NCBI RefSeq assembly: GCF_003862495.1
Contig: NZ_RRCH01000011.1
Location: 1 to 64,000 of the forward strand
Direction of reading: 5' to 3'
From: Halocatena pleomorpha
Lineage (GTDB): Archaea; Halobacteriota; Halobacteria; Halobacteriales; Haloarculaceae
Length of the DNA: 64,000 nucleotides
The translations under genes were made by a program, and so were the position numbers. Below the pieces are notes generated by a model that saw nothing but the letters and a program-made list of their open reading frames with translations, had not been told where the DNA came from and searched no databases. This document shows positions 53,880 to 61,698 of this stretch, piece after piece (the stretch's first letter is position 1; each line of letters starts with the position of its first letter).

Positions 53880-54479
53880 ATGTCTGAGGACACCACGGAG
53901 GAACTGATGGGAGCGACCTACCGGGCGCTGTGCAAGCACGGCTACGCGTCGCTCCGGATGCAAGATATTGCGGACGAATCGACCAAGAGCAAGGCAGCGC
54001 TTCACTACCATTATGAAAGCAAGCACGATCTTCTCGTCGCGTTTTTAGAGCACCTTTACGAGCAGTTCGAAGACGACATCGGTGCCGACTGCGGTGACGA
54101 TCCGGCGACGCGACTCGTCACGTTCGTCGAGGAACGACTCACTCCACGAGGGGACGGACAGAAGGAGTTCCAAACGGCGCTCCTTGAAATCAAAGCACAA
54201 GCACCGTACGACGAGGCTTACCGCGAACGGTTGGCGGAATTCGATCGACTTGTTTTCGATCGGCTCCGGTCGATGCTCCAGACGGGAATCGATCGGGGGG
54301 TCGTCGACGACGAGATCGATCCGGAGGACACGGCTGCGTTTCTGGTTGAACACATCAACGGCGCACAAATTCGGCACGTCACTGTCGATGCCTCACTCGG
54401 GGCGGCGCGCAACCGACTCCGGACGTATCTCACAGAGCAGGTCTTGACAGGGTCGGAAGCGGCGGGTAGTGGTGAGTAG
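53880..54479 (+). CDS. TetR-family transcription repressor
   Basis: The 199-residue protein has the TetR HTH at about 10-55: ATYRALCKHGYASLRMQDIA and KSKAALHYHYESKHDLLVAF. A helical ligand domain follows (about 60-190). It lies directly behind the double-palindrome operator, so autoregulation is likely. No efflux pump is adjacent; the downstream gene is convergent. The ligand is unknown. Confidence 0.88.
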   Translation: MSEDTTEELMGATYRALCKHGYASLRMQDIADESTKSKAALHYHYESKHDLLVAFLEHLYEQFEDDIGADCGDDPATRLVTFVEERLTPRGDGQKEFQTALLEIKAQAPYDEAYRERLAEFDRLVFDRLRSMLQTGIDRGVVDDEIDPEDTAAFLVEHINGAQIRHVTVDASLGAARNRLRTYLTEQVLTGSEAAGSGE

Positions 54480-54528
54480 GGGCCAATCCCTTTCGTGGGT
54501 CGTTCACGACACGAGATGCGTTTGGTGC

Positions 54529-55557
54529 TCACCCGATCTCGTCTGCACGACCCGTCTCGCGGAGGATAAACGGGCCGATAGCGAGTGTCCGACGAGCGAT
54601 CGTGACGAGGCGCAGGATGTAGGTTGCGAGCAGCAGAAACGGAACTGTTGTGAGCGTTACCGCGCCGTTGAAAACCCAATACATATTATCGATTCTGAGG
54701 GTCGTGCCCGGAAACGATCCCGGATCGAGGAACGCGAGCGTCGCAACCGCAACACCCAACGCTGGAATCGAAGCATAAATCATGTACCGAGAGAGTTCAA
54801 TGAGTTCCCATTCGAAAAACAGCGTTTTGATGTGCTCGCGTGCGGGTCCAAAGAACGTGAGCACCTCGATGAGATCGTCGAACGCCTGTTTTTCGTCGTC
54901 AGAGAGTTGGTCTGTGTGCTCGTCGCGGAGCCGTCGTGCTTGGTAGATTTTCCACGAATAGTTAAAGTCCAATCCGAATTTCACGACCTGATACCGGCCG
55001 AACTGAGCACCTTCGAGCTCGTTGTTCACTGCCTCCGCGTTTTGTGTGAGACTCTCGACGAACCGGCTGATATGGCCTTGCAGTTCCGAATCACGGTCGT
55101 TCGCTATGACATCTTTCAGGTCCGCTGCCTTTTTCTGACTCGCATCGATGAGCGCCCGGAGGAACGACGACGGTTCTGGCGGGCTGGTCGTTCCGAGAAA
55201 CGGCTCGACATCCCGGCGAAACGTGAGTGCCCCCTTCATCCGATCGCGTTGGTCACCGAGTGGTCCGTTCTCCTGTGAAATGACGAGTTGGCTGATCGTG
55301 ACGACGAGAGTTACTCCCGTGATCAGCGACCCGACGTACGCCTGCATCGTCGTCTCGACCGGATCTTTACTCGACATAGCAGCGCGCAACGGTGTGGCAT
55401 CGGCCGCGGCAAGCATCATTAGGAATACGAAAAAGACGACACTCCCTATTGCTGTGAGCGACAGCCGACCGGCATCGAGTTGGAGCGCGAGCCTGAACCG
55501 ACTCCATTGGCTCCCGACCCGTTCTTTAATCGTATCGCTTGGCTGGGAGTCTCTCAT
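54529..55557 (-). CDS. Uncharacterised four-helix membrane protein
   Basis: The 342-residue protein has two N-terminal membrane helices (LTAIGSVVFFVFLMMLAAAD and AYVGSLITGVTLVVTISQLV). A long mostly helical soluble region (about 105-255) follows, then two more helices (YMIYASIPALGVAVATLAFL, VFNGAVTLTTVPFLLLATYI). The pattern is that of a channel-like or signalling membrane protein, but I recognise no family. It is convergent with the TetR gene. Confidence 0.72.
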   Translation of the reverse strand: MRDSQPSDTIKERVGSQWSRFRLALQLDAGRLSLTAIGSVVFFVFLMMLAAADATPLRAAMSSKDPVETTMQAYVGSLITGVTLVVTISQLVISQENGPLGDQRDRMKGALTFRRDVEPFLGTTSPPEPSSFLRALIDASQKKAADLKDVIANDRDSELQGHISRFVESLTQNAEAVNNELEGAQFGRYQVVKFGLDFNYSWKIYQARRLRDEHTDQLSDDEKQAFDDLIEVLTFFGPAREHIKTLFFEWELIELSRYMIYASIPALGVAVATLAFLDPGSFPGTTLRIDNMYWVFNGAVTLTTVPFLLLATYILRLVTIARRTLAIGPFILRETGRADEIG

Positions 55558-55630
55558 TCGATAGTCAATAATTTTTGATACAGATGTATGAGTGTAGTGA
55601 AACGCGTCTGCTACCGATAGTCGGTCTCGG

Positions 55631-56467
55631 CTACCGCTCTAAGATCGCTCGGAGCGCGAATGTGAGGTTTTCTCGGCGTTCGACAACGCGCCGGAAGAAA
55701 TACGAAGCCCATCTCTTCCCGTACGGAACGTACTGGTACACGTCGTGTTCCGCCGCGAGTGCTGCCTGTGCGTCCTCTCTGACACCCATAAGCATCTGTA
55801 TCTCGAATGGGGTACCGTAGGCGTCGTGGAGTTCGATGGCGCGGTCGATCATTTGTGGATCGTGGCTCCCGACGGCGACCGCTCCGGTGCTCGTTTCTGA
55901 AAACAGATATTTCAAGTGGGTGCGGTACTGTTCGTTCACCGCCGATCGGTCGGTGTAGGCGACGTTTTTCGGTTCGTCGTAAGCTCCCTTTACGAGCCGG
56001 ACTGTTCCGGGAAGTTCGACAAGGCGGCGGAGATCGTCTTCGGTGCGCTGGAGGTTCGCCTGAATGCAGACGCCCATCTCCGGATACTCCGTAACGAACC
56101 GCTCGAACGCGTTCAGGGTCGCGTCCGTCGTTGTTCGATCCTCCATATCGATCCAGACGAACACCCCCATATCACGGGCGGTCCCTACGATAGCGCCGAG
56201 ATTTTCCATGAACGTCGTCTCGTCGATTCCGAGACCGATCTGTGTGGGCTTGACGGAGACGCACGCTTCAAGATCCGTCCGTCCGATATCTCGACACAGC
56301 TGTCGGTAGCGATCCACGTCCGCGCTGACTGCCCTCCGCTCATGATGGTGCTCTCCGAGTACGTTACAAATGGTGTGTATCTCTCGGTCGCGCAACTGAC
56401 GCGCGTGCTCAAGCGCCTCTGCTTGGGTTTCGCCAGCCACAAACCGGCTCGCAATAGGTGGGATCAT
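55631..56467 (-). CDS. putA: Proline dehydrogenase
   Basis: The 278-residue FAD enzyme oxidises proline to pyrroline-5-carboxylate. It is a TIM barrel with family motifs SVKPTQIGLGID, VWIDMEDRTTTDAT, GVCIQANLQRTEDDL and RLVKGAYDEPK. The C-terminal YVPYGKRWASYFFRRVVER contains the conserved Arg pair that binds proline. ATG 56467 gives the standard IPPIASRFVAGET beginning; the frame also has an ATG at 56494. The short monofunctional form lacks a P5C dehydrogenase domain. Confidence 0.92.
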   Translation of the reverse strand: MIPPIASRFVAGETQAEALEHARQLRDREIHTICNVLGEHHHERRAVSADVDRYRQLCRDIGRTDLEACVSVKPTQIGLGIDETTFMENLGAIVGTARDMGVFVWIDMEDRTTTDATLNAFERFVTEYPEMGVCIQANLQRTEDDLRRLVELPGTVRLVKGAYDEPKNVAYTDRSAVNEQYRTHLKYLFSETSTGAVAVGSHDPQMIDRAIELHDAYGTPFEIQMLMGVREDAQAALAAEHDVYQYVPYGKRWASYFFRRVVERRENLTFALRAILER

Positions 56468-56543
56468 GGCGGCAATTACTGCCGTGCCCCACATAGCCTC
56501 ACTGATTCCTCTCGGTGGTGATAGCTACATCGGTTCTGGTCTG

Positions 56544-57362
56544 TCACGCCGACAGCCGCCGAAGATCGATCGAACCGTTATTCGTTTCAAAGGTGAGTGT
56601 ATGCGTCCCCTTTCCCAGCGTGCCCGAAACGGTCGTCGGGCCGTCGTCGGTGAGTGCGATGTCGTGTAGATCGATGGGGGTATGAGTGGTGGTCGCTGTA
56701 ACGGTTGCGTTGAGATGTCGCGCCAGCGCCGCGTCGATCCGTCCGTTATCCGTATGGACGGCCACATCATTCGAGATCGATGGAACGTCGATCTCGATCG
56801 AACCGTTCGACGCCGTCGCCCCCCTGAGACCACCGATATCGCGTGCGACGATCGAACCGTTGTTTGTTGAAAGCGCAACCGTGCCGTCGACGTTTTTGAC
56901 TGACAAGCTCCCGTTTTGGCTCGCCAGCTTCGGATCACCGGCTGTGTCTCGTACCTTGATGGCACCGTTGTTCGTCTGGAGCCGTTCGATCGGTGCTCCG
57001 TTCGGGTATCCAATCAGCAGTGACACGTCTACTCGCTCGGCGTCCGTCTGGTCGTACTTCGTCGTCACCGTGAGTCGGTTGTCCGAACGATCCGTTTTCA
57101 CCGACACTGCCTCGATCGACCGTTCTGTCGGACCACGAATCTCGATGTCGAGTGTCGCTGTGGTCTCCTCGTGTCCACGGACGGTCACCGGGCCGTTACG
57201 ATTGTGAACCCGCAAGCTCGTTTCTGAACCCACGTCGTGGGTCCGGTGTTCTGTCTGTCTCATTCGATTTCCGTTTCCGTTGTCGACCTGTATCGGAGAG
57301 AGACACCCGCCGACCAACCCGAAACCGGCCGCAACCCCGGCGATGAATGCTCGTCGCTCCAT
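56544..57362 (-). CDS. DUF4097-type beta-helix lipoprotein
   Basis: The 272-residue protein starts with a Tat-like signal ERRAFIAGVAAGFG and a lipobox VGGC with Cys-20 as the anchor. The rest is a repeated beta-strand pattern (NNGAIKVRD, QNGSLSVKN, NNGSIVARD, SNGSIEIDV, DNGRIDAAL, NNGSIDLRR), about one turn every 20 residues. That is the DUF4097 adhesin-like family of unknown function. It should sit on the outer surface. Confidence 0.85.
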   Translation of the reverse strand: MERRAFIAGVAAGFGLVGGCLSPIQVDNGNGNRMRQTEHRTHDVGSETSLRVHNRNGPVTVRGHEETTATLDIEIRGPTERSIEAVSVKTDRSDNRLTVTTKYDQTDAERVDVSLLIGYPNGAPIERLQTNNGAIKVRDTAGDPKLASQNGSLSVKNVDGTVALSTNNGSIVARDIGGLRGATASNGSIEIDVPSISNDVAVHTDNGRIDAALARHLNATVTATTTHTPIDLHDIALTDDGPTTVSGTLGKGTHTLTFETNNGSIDLRRLSA

Positions 57363-57514
57363 ACATGAATGTACGATTTATCAGTGAAAAACCCTCTCGA
57401 AATAATAGTATATACTGTTTTTCATTCTGGCTGATACTGTCGGACGGGTAGCGCTGCGGTGAGACGCAGAACGCAAAACGAAGCGGCCAAAACCCTGCTG
57501 GTCGAACGCTCAGC

Positions 57515-58174
57515 ATGGCCGCCACAACCCGTCGTCGAATCGTGAAGGACCACCCGAAGGCTGTCACGGGTGTGCTCTCCGTGTTCGGATACGCACTGGT
57601 GTTGAGTGCGTTCGGGGGATTCATCCCGTTGTTTCCATCTCTATCTGAGGAGACCGTCCTCCTCTTTTCGGATCTCATCACAGTCGTGAACTCGTTCGCG
57701 CTGGTGTCGTTGCTCACAGGCTGGTATTTCATCCGGACTGATCAGGTGTCCCGACACCGCGTTGCGATGTTGTTCGCGTTCGCGCTCATCTGTGTGTTTC
57801 TGGTGCTTTATTTGTGGAAGGTCGGCGGCGGGTTCGAAAAGAGTATTCAGATCAGCGACGGGCAGTTCCTCGCGGCGTATGCGTCGGTCATTAGACCGGC
57901 GTACCTCCTCATGCTCGCGGTTCACATCCTTCTTTCAGTGGTGGCCGTCCCCGTCGTGTTGTACGCCGTCGTCTTGGGGCTCACGCACACACCAGCTGAG
58001 CTTGTCGACACCGCTCACGCGCGGGTCGGACGCATCGCCGTCGTCTCGTGGTCGATCAGCCTCGCACTCGGGATTATCACGTATTTCATGTTAAACCACG
58101 TCTACGGGTGGGTGCCACGCGAGACCACAGCAGTACTTCTATTGCTGGCGGTGCCTCGTTTGGACGCTCGATAA
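57515..58174 (+). CDS. DUF420-family membrane protein (oxidase-associated)
   Basis: The 219-residue protein has about six membrane helices: TGVLSVFGYALVLSAFGGF, LITVVNSFALVSLLTGWYFI, VAMLFAFALICVFLVLYLW, LLMLAVHILLSVVAVPVVL and two more. Histidines in the fourth and sixth (AVHILLS, LNHVYGW) and the HR pair fit the DUF420 family, which includes heme A/cytochrome oxidase assembly factors. It stands with the CtaA-CtaB and coxB genes nearby. The exact role is not shown. Confidence 0.82.
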   Translation: MAATTRRRIVKDHPKAVTGVLSVFGYALVLSAFGGFIPLFPSLSEETVLLFSDLITVVNSFALVSLLTGWYFIRTDQVSRHRVAMLFAFALICVFLVLYLWKVGGGFEKSIQISDGQFLAAYASVIRPAYLLMLAVHILLSVVAVPVVLYAVVLGLTHTPAELVDTAHARVGRIAVVSWSISLALGIITYFMLNHVYGWVPRETTAVLLLLAVPRLDAR

Positions 58175-58178
58175 CGCG

Positions 58179-58928
58179 TCAGTCGGTTCGTGGGAGGGCG
58201 TGCGCTCCGACAGCGACGAACAATAGCGTCAATACGGCGAGAACGAGGAGGTTGCCGTAGGCGTCGGCTACCGGTCCCATCGTCGCGGCTCGCACGCCAC
58301 GCGCGAAGTACGAAAGTGGTGAGAGACTGACCGCTGGTCGGAACCACGCTGGGAGTAGTGACGGCGTGATGAACGTTTCTGAGAGGAACAACAGTGGGAG
58401 GGCGATCGTGTTGCTCGCGGCGATGACGCCGTCTTGGGAGTCAGCGGTGGCACCCAATAAGGCTCCAAAGCCACAGAACAGCGCCACTCCAAGCACGATG
58501 AACGGGATGAGTAGCCACGAAAACGTGATCGTCGCCCCTGTGATGGTTACCACCAAACCGAGGATGATGAGGCTCGCAACACCGATGATTCCGACGTTGA
58601 CGAGGGTATGGGCGAGCAGCCACTCCGTACGCGAAAGGGGCGTTGTTGCGAGCTTCTCGAAGCGGTTGCCTTCCCGGTGACGTGCGACTGAACTTCCGAC
58701 GCGCGAAAGCGGTGTAAACAGCACGACGACCGCGAGATAGCCGGGCACGTAGTACGCGGGCGGTTGGGCGAACAATCCGCCGCCGGTGGGTTGGGTCTGC
58801 ACGAGCGCGCCGAAGATGAGAATGATGATCACGGGAAAGAAAAACGTGAAAAACACGGCTGTTCGTCTCCGGACGAACGCCCGGAACGCTGCCATTGTCT
58901 CGGCGCGAATGCGGCGCGTGATTGTCAT
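58179..58928 (-). CDS. ABC-2 type transporter permease
   Basis: The 249-residue protein has about six membrane helices, as is typical of ABC-2 exporter permeases, with the segment LSRVGSSVARHREGNRFEKL after helix 2 and SPLSYFARGVRAATMG near the end. It pairs with the ATPase gene, whose stop it overlaps by 4 bases. The substrate is unknown. Confidence 0.9.
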   Translation of the reverse strand: MTITRRIRAETMAAFRAFVRRRTAVFFTFFFPVIIILIFGALVQTQPTGGGLFAQPPAYYVPGYLAVVVLFTPLSRVGSSVARHREGNRFEKLATTPLSRTEWLLAHTLVNVGIIGVASLIILGLVVTITGATITFSWLLIPFIVLGVALFCGFGALLGATADSQDGVIAASNTIALPLLFLSETFITPSLLPAWFRPAVSLSPLSYFARGVRAATMGPVADAYGNLLVLAVLTLLFVAVGAHALPRTD

Positions 58929-59872
58929 GGTGTCGTGATCTCCTCCATTCGGTTGGCTCTGGTTGCTGTGTCGGTGCTACCGGATGATTCGGTCAACGTG
59001 AGATACACTGATTCGAGATCCGGCTGTTGCCACGACAGTGCGTCGTAGTCGACTCCGGCGTCATCGAGCGCGTCGAGTACGTCTCCGATCGCACGGGGTG
59101 TTACGCCGCGGATAGTGAGCGTGCGGTCAGCCGTCTCGACGCCGGTTCCGATCGGTTCAGTCGCACGCTCAGCCTCACCAGGATCGACGCTTTTCGCTAG
59201 TTCGACTTCCAACCGGTTCGCGCCGCCGTACTCCTCGATCAGCGTCTGTGGGGGGCCAGTAGCGACGAGTGATCCGTCCGCGAGCAACCCGACTGTGTCG
59301 GCAAGATACTCGGCTTCCTCCATATAGTGGGTGGTGAGCACGACAGTCGTGCCGTCATCGGTGAGGCGTTCGAGGAGCCGCCATAGGTCGCGTCGACCCG
59401 CGGGATCGATCCCCGTCGTCGGCTCGTCCAACACGAGCAGCTCGGGATCGTTCACGAGTGCGATCCCGACACAGACCCGTCGTTGTTGGCCACCCGAAAG
59501 CGATTCGTACCACGTGTCCGCCGCGTCTGTCAGCCCAACGTCGTCGAGCACCGCTGTTGGGGATCGGGCGTCGTCGTACAGGCCGCCGTAGTACTCGATG
59601 AGTTCCCGGGCAGTGAGCCGCTCGGGCGGGGCGAACGACTGGGGAAGCAGCCCAATCTGCTGAGTGTCCGTCTGTTCCGGTGGTGCACCCAACAGCTCGA
59701 CTGTGCCCTCATACTCTGTTGTGCCGGTCAGCGAGCGGATGAGCGTCGTTTTCCCGGCTCCGTTCGGACCGATGAGCGCGAACACCGTCCCTCGGTCGAC
59801 GGAGAGTGACACCCCATCCAACGCGACGGTATCGCCATACTCACGCCGAACGTTTTCGGCGTTTAGAACCAT
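58925..59872 (-). CDS. ABC transporter ATP-binding protein
   Basis: The 315-residue ATPase has Walker A (GPNGAGKTTLI), the Q-loop (IGLLPQSFA), the signature LSGGQQRRV and Walker B LLVLDEPTTGIDP. The H-loop His is in VVLTTHYMEE. A C-terminal extension of about 100 residues is present, as in DrrA/CcmA-type exporter ATPases. The first 17 codons and about 48 upstream bases are copied, in decayed form, at 60021-60118. Confidence 0.93.
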   Translation of the reverse strand: MVLNAENVRREYGDTVALDGVSLSVDRGTVFALIGPNGAGKTTLIRSLTGTTEYEGTVELLGAPPEQTDTQQIGLLPQSFAPPERLTARELIEYYGGLYDDARSPTAVLDDVGLTDAADTWYESLSGGQQRRVCVGIALVNDPELLVLDEPTTGIDPAGRRDLWRLLERLTDDGTTVVLTTHYMEEAEYLADTVGLLADGSLVATGPPQTLIEEYGGANRLEVELAKSVDPGEAERATEPIGTGVETADRTLTIRGVTPRAIGDVLDALDDAGVDYDALSWQQPDLESVYLTLTESSGSTDTATRANRMEEITTP

Positions 59873-59921
59873 ATTCGAATCGAGGTGTGGTTCGGGCGTA
59901 AGGCTTCTGATCCACCTTTTT

Positions 59922-59954
59922 TCCGTGAGGGTGCGCTTCGCTCACCCGAACGCA
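59922..59954. repeat. Intergenic hairpin repeat, copy B
   Basis: This copy matches positions 1-33 at 31 of 33 bases. Its stem is GGGTGCGC (59929-59936) with GCTCACCC (59940-59947) around TTC, one mismatch. It lies upstream of the ABC ATPase gene on the minus strand. Confidence 0.6.
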
Positions 59955-59975
59955 ACAAAGATAGGGCAGAAAAAG

Positions 59976-59994
59976 CCGCGAGCTTCGCTCGCGG
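59976..59994. repeat. Perfect 8-bp hairpin with TTC loop
   Basis: CCGCGAGC (59976-59983) pairs with GCTCGCGG (59987-59994) around TTC. It shares the GAGCTTCGCTC centre with the hairpin at 1-33 but not the flanks. It lies between repeat copy B and the decayed ATPase copy. Confidence 0.55.
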
Positions 59995-60020
59995 TACCAC
60001 ACCATACCGCTCTGTACCGC

Positions 60021-60118
60021 GACGGTATCGTCTCACTCACACCGAGCGTTTTCGGCGTTTAGAACCGTATTCGAACCGAGCTGCGGTCTGGGTGTGATGG
60101 TTCTGGCGACTTTTTGAT
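60021..60118 (-). pseudogene. Decayed copy of the ABC ATPase 5' end and promoter region
   Basis: The stretch aligns without gaps to 59823-59920, offset 198 bases, with 60 of the first 70 positions identical. In the minus-strand frame it reads TVLNAENARCE, then a stop, where the gene has MVLNAENVRREY; the start codon has become ACG. The similarity ends sharply at 60021. It is a non-functional remnant of a duplication or of a deleted paralogue. Confidence 0.7.
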
Positions 60119-60237
60119 ACTACCTGATGAGGGCTTCGCTCTTGCTGGGTCCCAGCCATGTGTGCTCATCTGGAAAATAAAACCGAGCGGCTCACTCTCC
60201 TGCTGATTCTGTCTTGTTGATTCGTCAACTGTCCTGT

Positions 60238-60384
60238 TCACTTCTGTGCCAGTCGGTCGTAGACAGGCCGATTGCGCTCGATGTTGTGTTTCGCCAGCTC
60301 CCGAACCGCCTTTCGCCGCTCGTCCGGCGAGTCCGCAGTCTTGATTGCTTCAACCAGGTTTTCTTCACGCGTGTCGGAGGTCAT
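60238..60384 (-). CDS. Small helical protein, 48 residues
   Basis: The frame from ATG 60384 encodes a mostly helical, charged peptide: TREENLVEAIKTADSPDERR, then KAVRELAKHNIERNRPVYDR. The composition is that of real haloarchaeal protein. A different open frame of 38 codons runs just upstream (60481-60365) and overlaps its first 20 bases. It may be a C-terminal piece of one longer gene broken by a frameshift, or a genuine small gene. No function is known. Confidence 0.45.
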   Translation of the reverse strand: MTSDTREENLVEAIKTADSPDERRKAVRELAKHNIERNRPVYDRLAQK

Positions 60385-60477
60385 TGTCGCCCGGAGATTT
60401 CACGCCCGGATCGGTATCCGCATCGCTCTCTACGACAACGTCGTGGATAGCATGAATGTCTTCTGGGGGTTGGATAT

Positions 60478-60699
60478 TCAATCGTCATTGTCTTCACGCG
60501 GGTCCTCTACCAATTCGAACAATCGCGTCTCTTCGTGGACGCATTTGACAAGCCCAGCAGCTTCGAGCACTTCGAGACAGTTGTAGCTGCTGTTGCGAGA
60601 GCATCCCGTCCAATCCACAAGTGCCCCTTTCGTTGCGCGCTCATTATACAGTTCATTTAGGACCTCTTGATCAACAGCTGTTAGACCGTCGGCATTCAT
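60478..60699 (-). CDS. Small winged-helix DNA-binding protein
   Basis: The 73-residue protein reads LTAVDQEVLNELYNERATKG and WTGCSRNSSYNCLEVLEAAG, then LVKCVHEETRLFELV. This is a compact winged helix, so a predicted regulator. It lies with the 48-residue frame downstream, upstream of which its stop falls. Target unknown. Confidence 0.7.
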   Translation of the reverse strand: MNADGLTAVDQEVLNELYNERATKGALVDWTGCSRNSSYNCLEVLEAAGLVKCVHEETRLFELVEDPREDNDD

Positions 60700-60771
60700 C
60701 TCGCCTATCTGTCAACTCCCTTCGTCGGGATCGCTCGCATTGCTGTTCTCCGCTTTCGTCTCTCGGGGGCA

Positions 60772-61002
60772 CTACAGCCGTTCTCGAACTGCCCGCGTGA
60801 TCCCATCCACGTCGTAATCGTCTTCCTGTTTGTCAAATACGGCATCGCCATCGACACTGACCCGGAACACGCCGTGCTCGCCAGTCACCAACGCGACGCG
60901 ATCGAGTTGCTGGCCGAAGTTCGATAACAACGCGTGTTGGACCGTCTCGGCACGGTCGAGAAAGCCACACGGCACGCAGTATTCGATTTCAACGGTGGTC
61001 AT
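60772..61002 (-). CDS. Rdx/SelT-SelW-like thioredoxin-fold protein
   Basis: The 76-residue protein begins TTVEIEYCVPCGFLDRAETV with a CxxC at 9-12. It continues RVALVTGEHGVFRVSVDGDA and ends VDGITRAVRERL. This is the SelW/Rdx family, with cysteine in place of selenocysteine, probably a redox or metal-handling protein. ATG 61002 overlaps the stop of the membrane protein gene (60999). Longer frames to 61539 are a shadow of that gene. Confidence 0.85.
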   Translation of the reverse strand: MTTVEIEYCVPCGFLDRAETVQHALLSNFGQQLDRVALVTGEHGVFRVSVDGDAVFDKQEDDYDVDGITRAVRERL

Positions 61003-61697
61003 GTCCTGAGCTTTGTACGCAGCTGAGAAAAGCTCCCCGCCGTCGGCCGCCATACGAGCAACAACACGGTGAGAACGAACACGACTGTTGAGAGCGCGTA
61101 CGACTGACGGGACGCGACCGCCACCAGCGCGCCACCACCCCCAATGATCCCGCTGACGGTGGCTGCGATCAGCGGCAGAACACAGGAGACACAGGAGAAC
61201 AGTCCGAAAATCCCCGCCGTCGGGTTGCCTGCAGCGTCGAGAATGGTCACGTAGACGAGATAGGCGAGGGTGAGATAGCCGACCACCTTGAAGGGAAGCA
61301 GCGCGACCCGAACTAGCTCCCCGCTGTACAACACAGCCGGACCCCACCCCGGTGGCAGGCTCACGAACTCGATCCGGAGTCCAGTCGCCATCTCTCCCAT
61401 TCCCGGTCCGTACAGTCCGCCGAAAAGACCCAACACGAACAGATACCCCAGCGCGATCAGCCCCCCGCCGTATCGTTTGGACCGGCTCACAGAGGGAACG
61501 GCAGTCCGTCCCAGCGCCCAGATGGCGATGTTGATCCAAACGAACGGATAAATGTAGGTCAAAATATCAGTCGGCGTGACCGGTGCGAGCAGTAGATACC
61601 CGCCTAAGAGAAGGATCTCGACGTTGATCACGATCGACCACCACAGCACCGTTTCAATGTCGGGTATTCGATCGCTGGCCACAGTGTTCACATCCAT
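60999..61697 (-). CDS. Haloarchaeal membrane protein of the oxidase assembly cluster
   Basis: The 232-residue protein has about six to seven membrane helices: WWSIVINVEILLLGGYLLLA, FVWINIAIWALGRTA, LIALGYLFVLGLFGGLYG, LLPFKVVGYLTLAYLVYVTI and FSCVSCVLPLIAATVSGIIG, then a last helix. The CVSC pair could bind copper or be redox active; this is inference. It follows ctaB directly and precedes the Rdx-like gene with an overlap (I believe DUF7546). Confidence 0.78.
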   Translation of the reverse strand: MDVNTVASDRIPDIETVLWWSIVINVEILLLGGYLLLAPVTPTDILTYIYPFVWINIAIWALGRTAVPSVSRSKRYGGGLIALGYLFVLGLFGGLYGPGMGEMATGLRIEFVSLPPGWGPAVLYSGELVRVALLPFKVVGYLTLAYLVYVTILDAAGNPTAGIFGLFSCVSCVLPLIAATVSGIIGGGGALVAVASRQSYALSTVVFVLTVLLLVWRPTAGSFSQLRTKLRT

Positions 61698-61698
61698 A

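Noticed and set aside
60772-61539. 255-codon frame including the Rdx-like protein
   Set aside because: All but the last 76 residues are the antisense-style shadow of the membrane protein frame; ATG 61002 gives the real protein.
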